46,284 nucleotides of DNA. It comes from a virus. The notes beneath the pieces were generated by a model. It searched no databases. It saw only the letters and a program-made list of their open reading frames with translations, and had not been told where the DNA came from. Each line of letters opens with the position of its first letter. Positions within the stretch are counted from its first letter, which is position 1. Positions 45,192 through 46,284 of this stretch are shown here, in pieces. A program made the translations under genes and the position numbers. The stretch covers positions 1-46,284 of IMG/VR virus record IMGVR_UViG_3300020172_002301; one strand, given 5' to 3'.

Positions 45192-45527
45192 TTACCAGTT
45201 TTCGTCTGTGTCCCCATCCTCTTCCTCGTCAAAATCATCGTAGAGTTCGTCGTCCTCTTCTTCCTCATAATCCTCCTCTAAATCTTTAATTAACGAATCG
45301 TAAACCAAATCTTCGGTCACCCATTCAGGTAGTTCATCTTCGGTGTCTGATTCGTAATGTTTGATATCGACATCTTCGGGAACAAATGGTGAATCATTAA
45401 ATAACTCATCGTTTGTGTTTTCATCGACAAATTTTTCGTATGTTACATAAACTTCGAAATCATCTCCCGTCTCGGGATTTGATACGGTTATTACTCTTGT
45501 AAGTAAACCTCTTTTAGAATTTCCCAT
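45192..45527 (-). CDS. highly acidic phage protein
   Basis: A 111-residue protein. A folded-looking N-terminal part (RGLLTRVITVSNPETGDDFE, VYVTYEKFV) and a C-terminal half almost wholly Asp/Glu (EEDYEEEEDDELYDDFDEEE). Such tails can mimic DNA or sequester basic proteins; no family is recognised. Confidence 0.75.
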   Translation of the reverse strand: MGNSKRGLLTRVITVSNPETGDDFEVYVTYEKFVDENTNDELFNDSPFVPEDVDIKHYESDTEDELPEWVTEDLVYDSLIKDLEEDYEEEEDDELYDDFDEEEDGDTDENW

Positions 45528-45582
45528 AATTTGAATATAATATTGTTATAACAACAATAATTATATCAATTATGGTCAAAAA

Positions 45583-45837
45583 TTACTTAACCCCTAAGAT
45601 TTCTCCTGACTCAACATCGGTAACGTAGATTTTACCATCTTCACCTTTACCAATCGCAACATTACGTGTAGGTTCCTTTTGTTCAGGTTCATCTGACATT
45701 TGGTCTTCATAATCTTGTGCTCCCGGTAATTCTTCGGGTTGTATTTGTGTGTCGAAATCATCGAATTCAGATTCTTTAATAGTCTTTCTAACTATATTCT
45801 CGATGTCGCTTAATTTTAATTTTACTATTTTAGACAT
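45583..45837 (-). CDS. small acidic phage protein
   Basis: An 84-residue protein: N-terminal basic helix (KLKLSDIENIVRKTIKES), an acidic Gln/Pro/Glu-rich linker, then a short beta hairpin (VAIGKGEDGKIYVTDVESGE). The N-terminal helix type is frequent at the start of structural or scaffold-like proteins in large Bacteroidota phages. Not assigned. Confidence 0.75.
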   Translation of the reverse strand: MSKIVKLKLSDIENIVRKTIKESEFDDFDTQIQPEELPGAQDYEDQMSDEPEQKEPTRNVAIGKGEDGKIYVTDVESGEILGVK

Positions 45838-45869
45838 AATTTAATGTTTATAATAAATATCGATAGACA

Positions 45870-45897
45870 TAAAAAAACCCCTTACGCTGGGGTTTTT
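45870..45897 (-). terminator. Rho-independent terminator, bidirectional form
   Basis: AAAAAACCCC and GGGGTTTTTT form a perfect stem. The loop contains the stop codon of the gene at 45882-46214, so termination is placed exactly at the gene end. Confidence 0.88.
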
Positions 45898-46214
45898 TGT
45901 TTTCTATTGGATTGTTTATATTTTCTTTTAACTTTTTTATCTTTACCAATCAAGAAATCGGGGTTATAATCCAATTCAGTTTCAGGTTCCTTTAACTCAT
46001 CAAATGAAAACAATTCAAAATCATCTTCTCTATATAACATGTACTTTAAATAAAAGTATCCAAATAGTATTGACATAATACCAATAAAACTTGAACCAAT
46101 GTTAATGTATTGGTTATCACAGTTCAATCCGGGGATGACCGCAAGTGAGAATAGAAGGAGAATTAGTACACTTACATATATGCAAGAAAGTACTTTTTTG
46201 TTTATGTTTTTCAT
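45882..46214 (-). CDS. 110-residue two-pass membrane protein
   Basis: Helices at about 8-27 and 38-60, then a cytoplasmic-looking tail that begins acidic (REDDFELFSFDELKEPETE) and ends very basic (KVKRKYKQSNRKQK). Unknown function. No clear promoter is visible upstream before the window edge. Confidence 0.75.
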   Translation of the reverse strand: MKNINKKVLSCIYVSVLILLLFSLAVIPGLNCDNQYINIGSSFIGIMSILFGYFYLKYMLYREDDFELFSFDELKEPETELDYNPDFLIGKDKKVKRKYKQSNRKQKTPA

Positions 46215-46284
46215 GGGTAGGGTTATTCTTAAATATAATAATAAAATCGTTATTTTTAAATACTAACCAACAATATTTTTCATA

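Overview
The window looks like part of a large tailed-phage genome (Caudoviricetes) that infects a Bacteroidota, most likely flavobacterial, host. Three things support this. Promoters follow the Bacteroidota type: TTTG, a gap of 19-20 bases, then TATCTTTG or close TAnnTTTG variants. Genes lack Shine-Dalgarno sequences. The gene set is phage-typical: dense small unknown ORFs, RNA ligase, CCA-adding enzyme, SF1 helicase, NAMPT plus PRPP synthetase, DHFR, 5-cytosine methyltransferase and DEDDh exonuclease. No capsid, tail, terminase or polymerase gene is visible, so this is an accessory/early and metabolic section. All names rest on reading motifs; no database search was run.

Layout. (A) 1-12.3 kb, plus strand: about 22 small genes, mostly in one- to four-gene cassettes made of gene, terminator hairpin, short GC-rich repeat ending in GATTTAGTTTGGC, promoter, gene. 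About 20 copies of this repeat lie here and several run into coding sequence. Recognisable products are a ParB-like nuclease-fold protein, a GP88-family protein, a YubB/Api92-like protein, a lipoprotein, a bacterial PH-domain membrane protein, and a basic histone-tail-like protein fused to an AP2/Arm-type DNA-binding domain. (B) 12.3-12.6 kb: convergent intergenic region with terminators on both sides. (C) 12.6-18.9 kb, minus strand: small unknown genes, a giant GIY-YIG nuclease with 11 flanking repeats, a string of micro-ORFs that share a start-codon leader, and an ABC-exporter membrane domain without an ATPase. (D) 18.9-22.7 kb, minus: RmlC-like epimerase, DHFR, omega-amidase-like nitrilase and lipoprotein, preceded by a gene-free, highly structured 0.6 kb RNA locus with its own promoter and a tRNA-like element at its 3' end. 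(E) 22.7-30.3 kb, minus: unknown and membrane proteins, P4H-like dioxygenase, ECF sigma factor, 2-deoxyribosyltransferase-like protein. (F) 30.3-46.2 kb, minus: HAD proteins, PRPP synthetase, NAMPT, UvrD-like helicase, RNA ligase, aminotransferase, CCA-adding enzyme, glucosaminidase, methylglyoxal synthase, outer-membrane barrel, DEDDh exonuclease, C5 methyltransferase.

How it may fit together. PRPP synthetase and NAMPT would rebuild NAD+ from nicotinamide. RNA ligase, CCA-adding enzyme and the tRNA-like element point to RNA repair. DHFR, deoxyribosyltransferase and deoxyribonucleotidase point to nucleotide metabolism. The ECF sigma factor may redirect host RNA polymerase. The main items worth a second look are the structured RNA locus at 21.95-22.64 kb, the cassette-associated dispersed repeat in region A, and a short peptide motif, F[KQ]LL[RK]G, shared by five otherwise unrelated small proteins.
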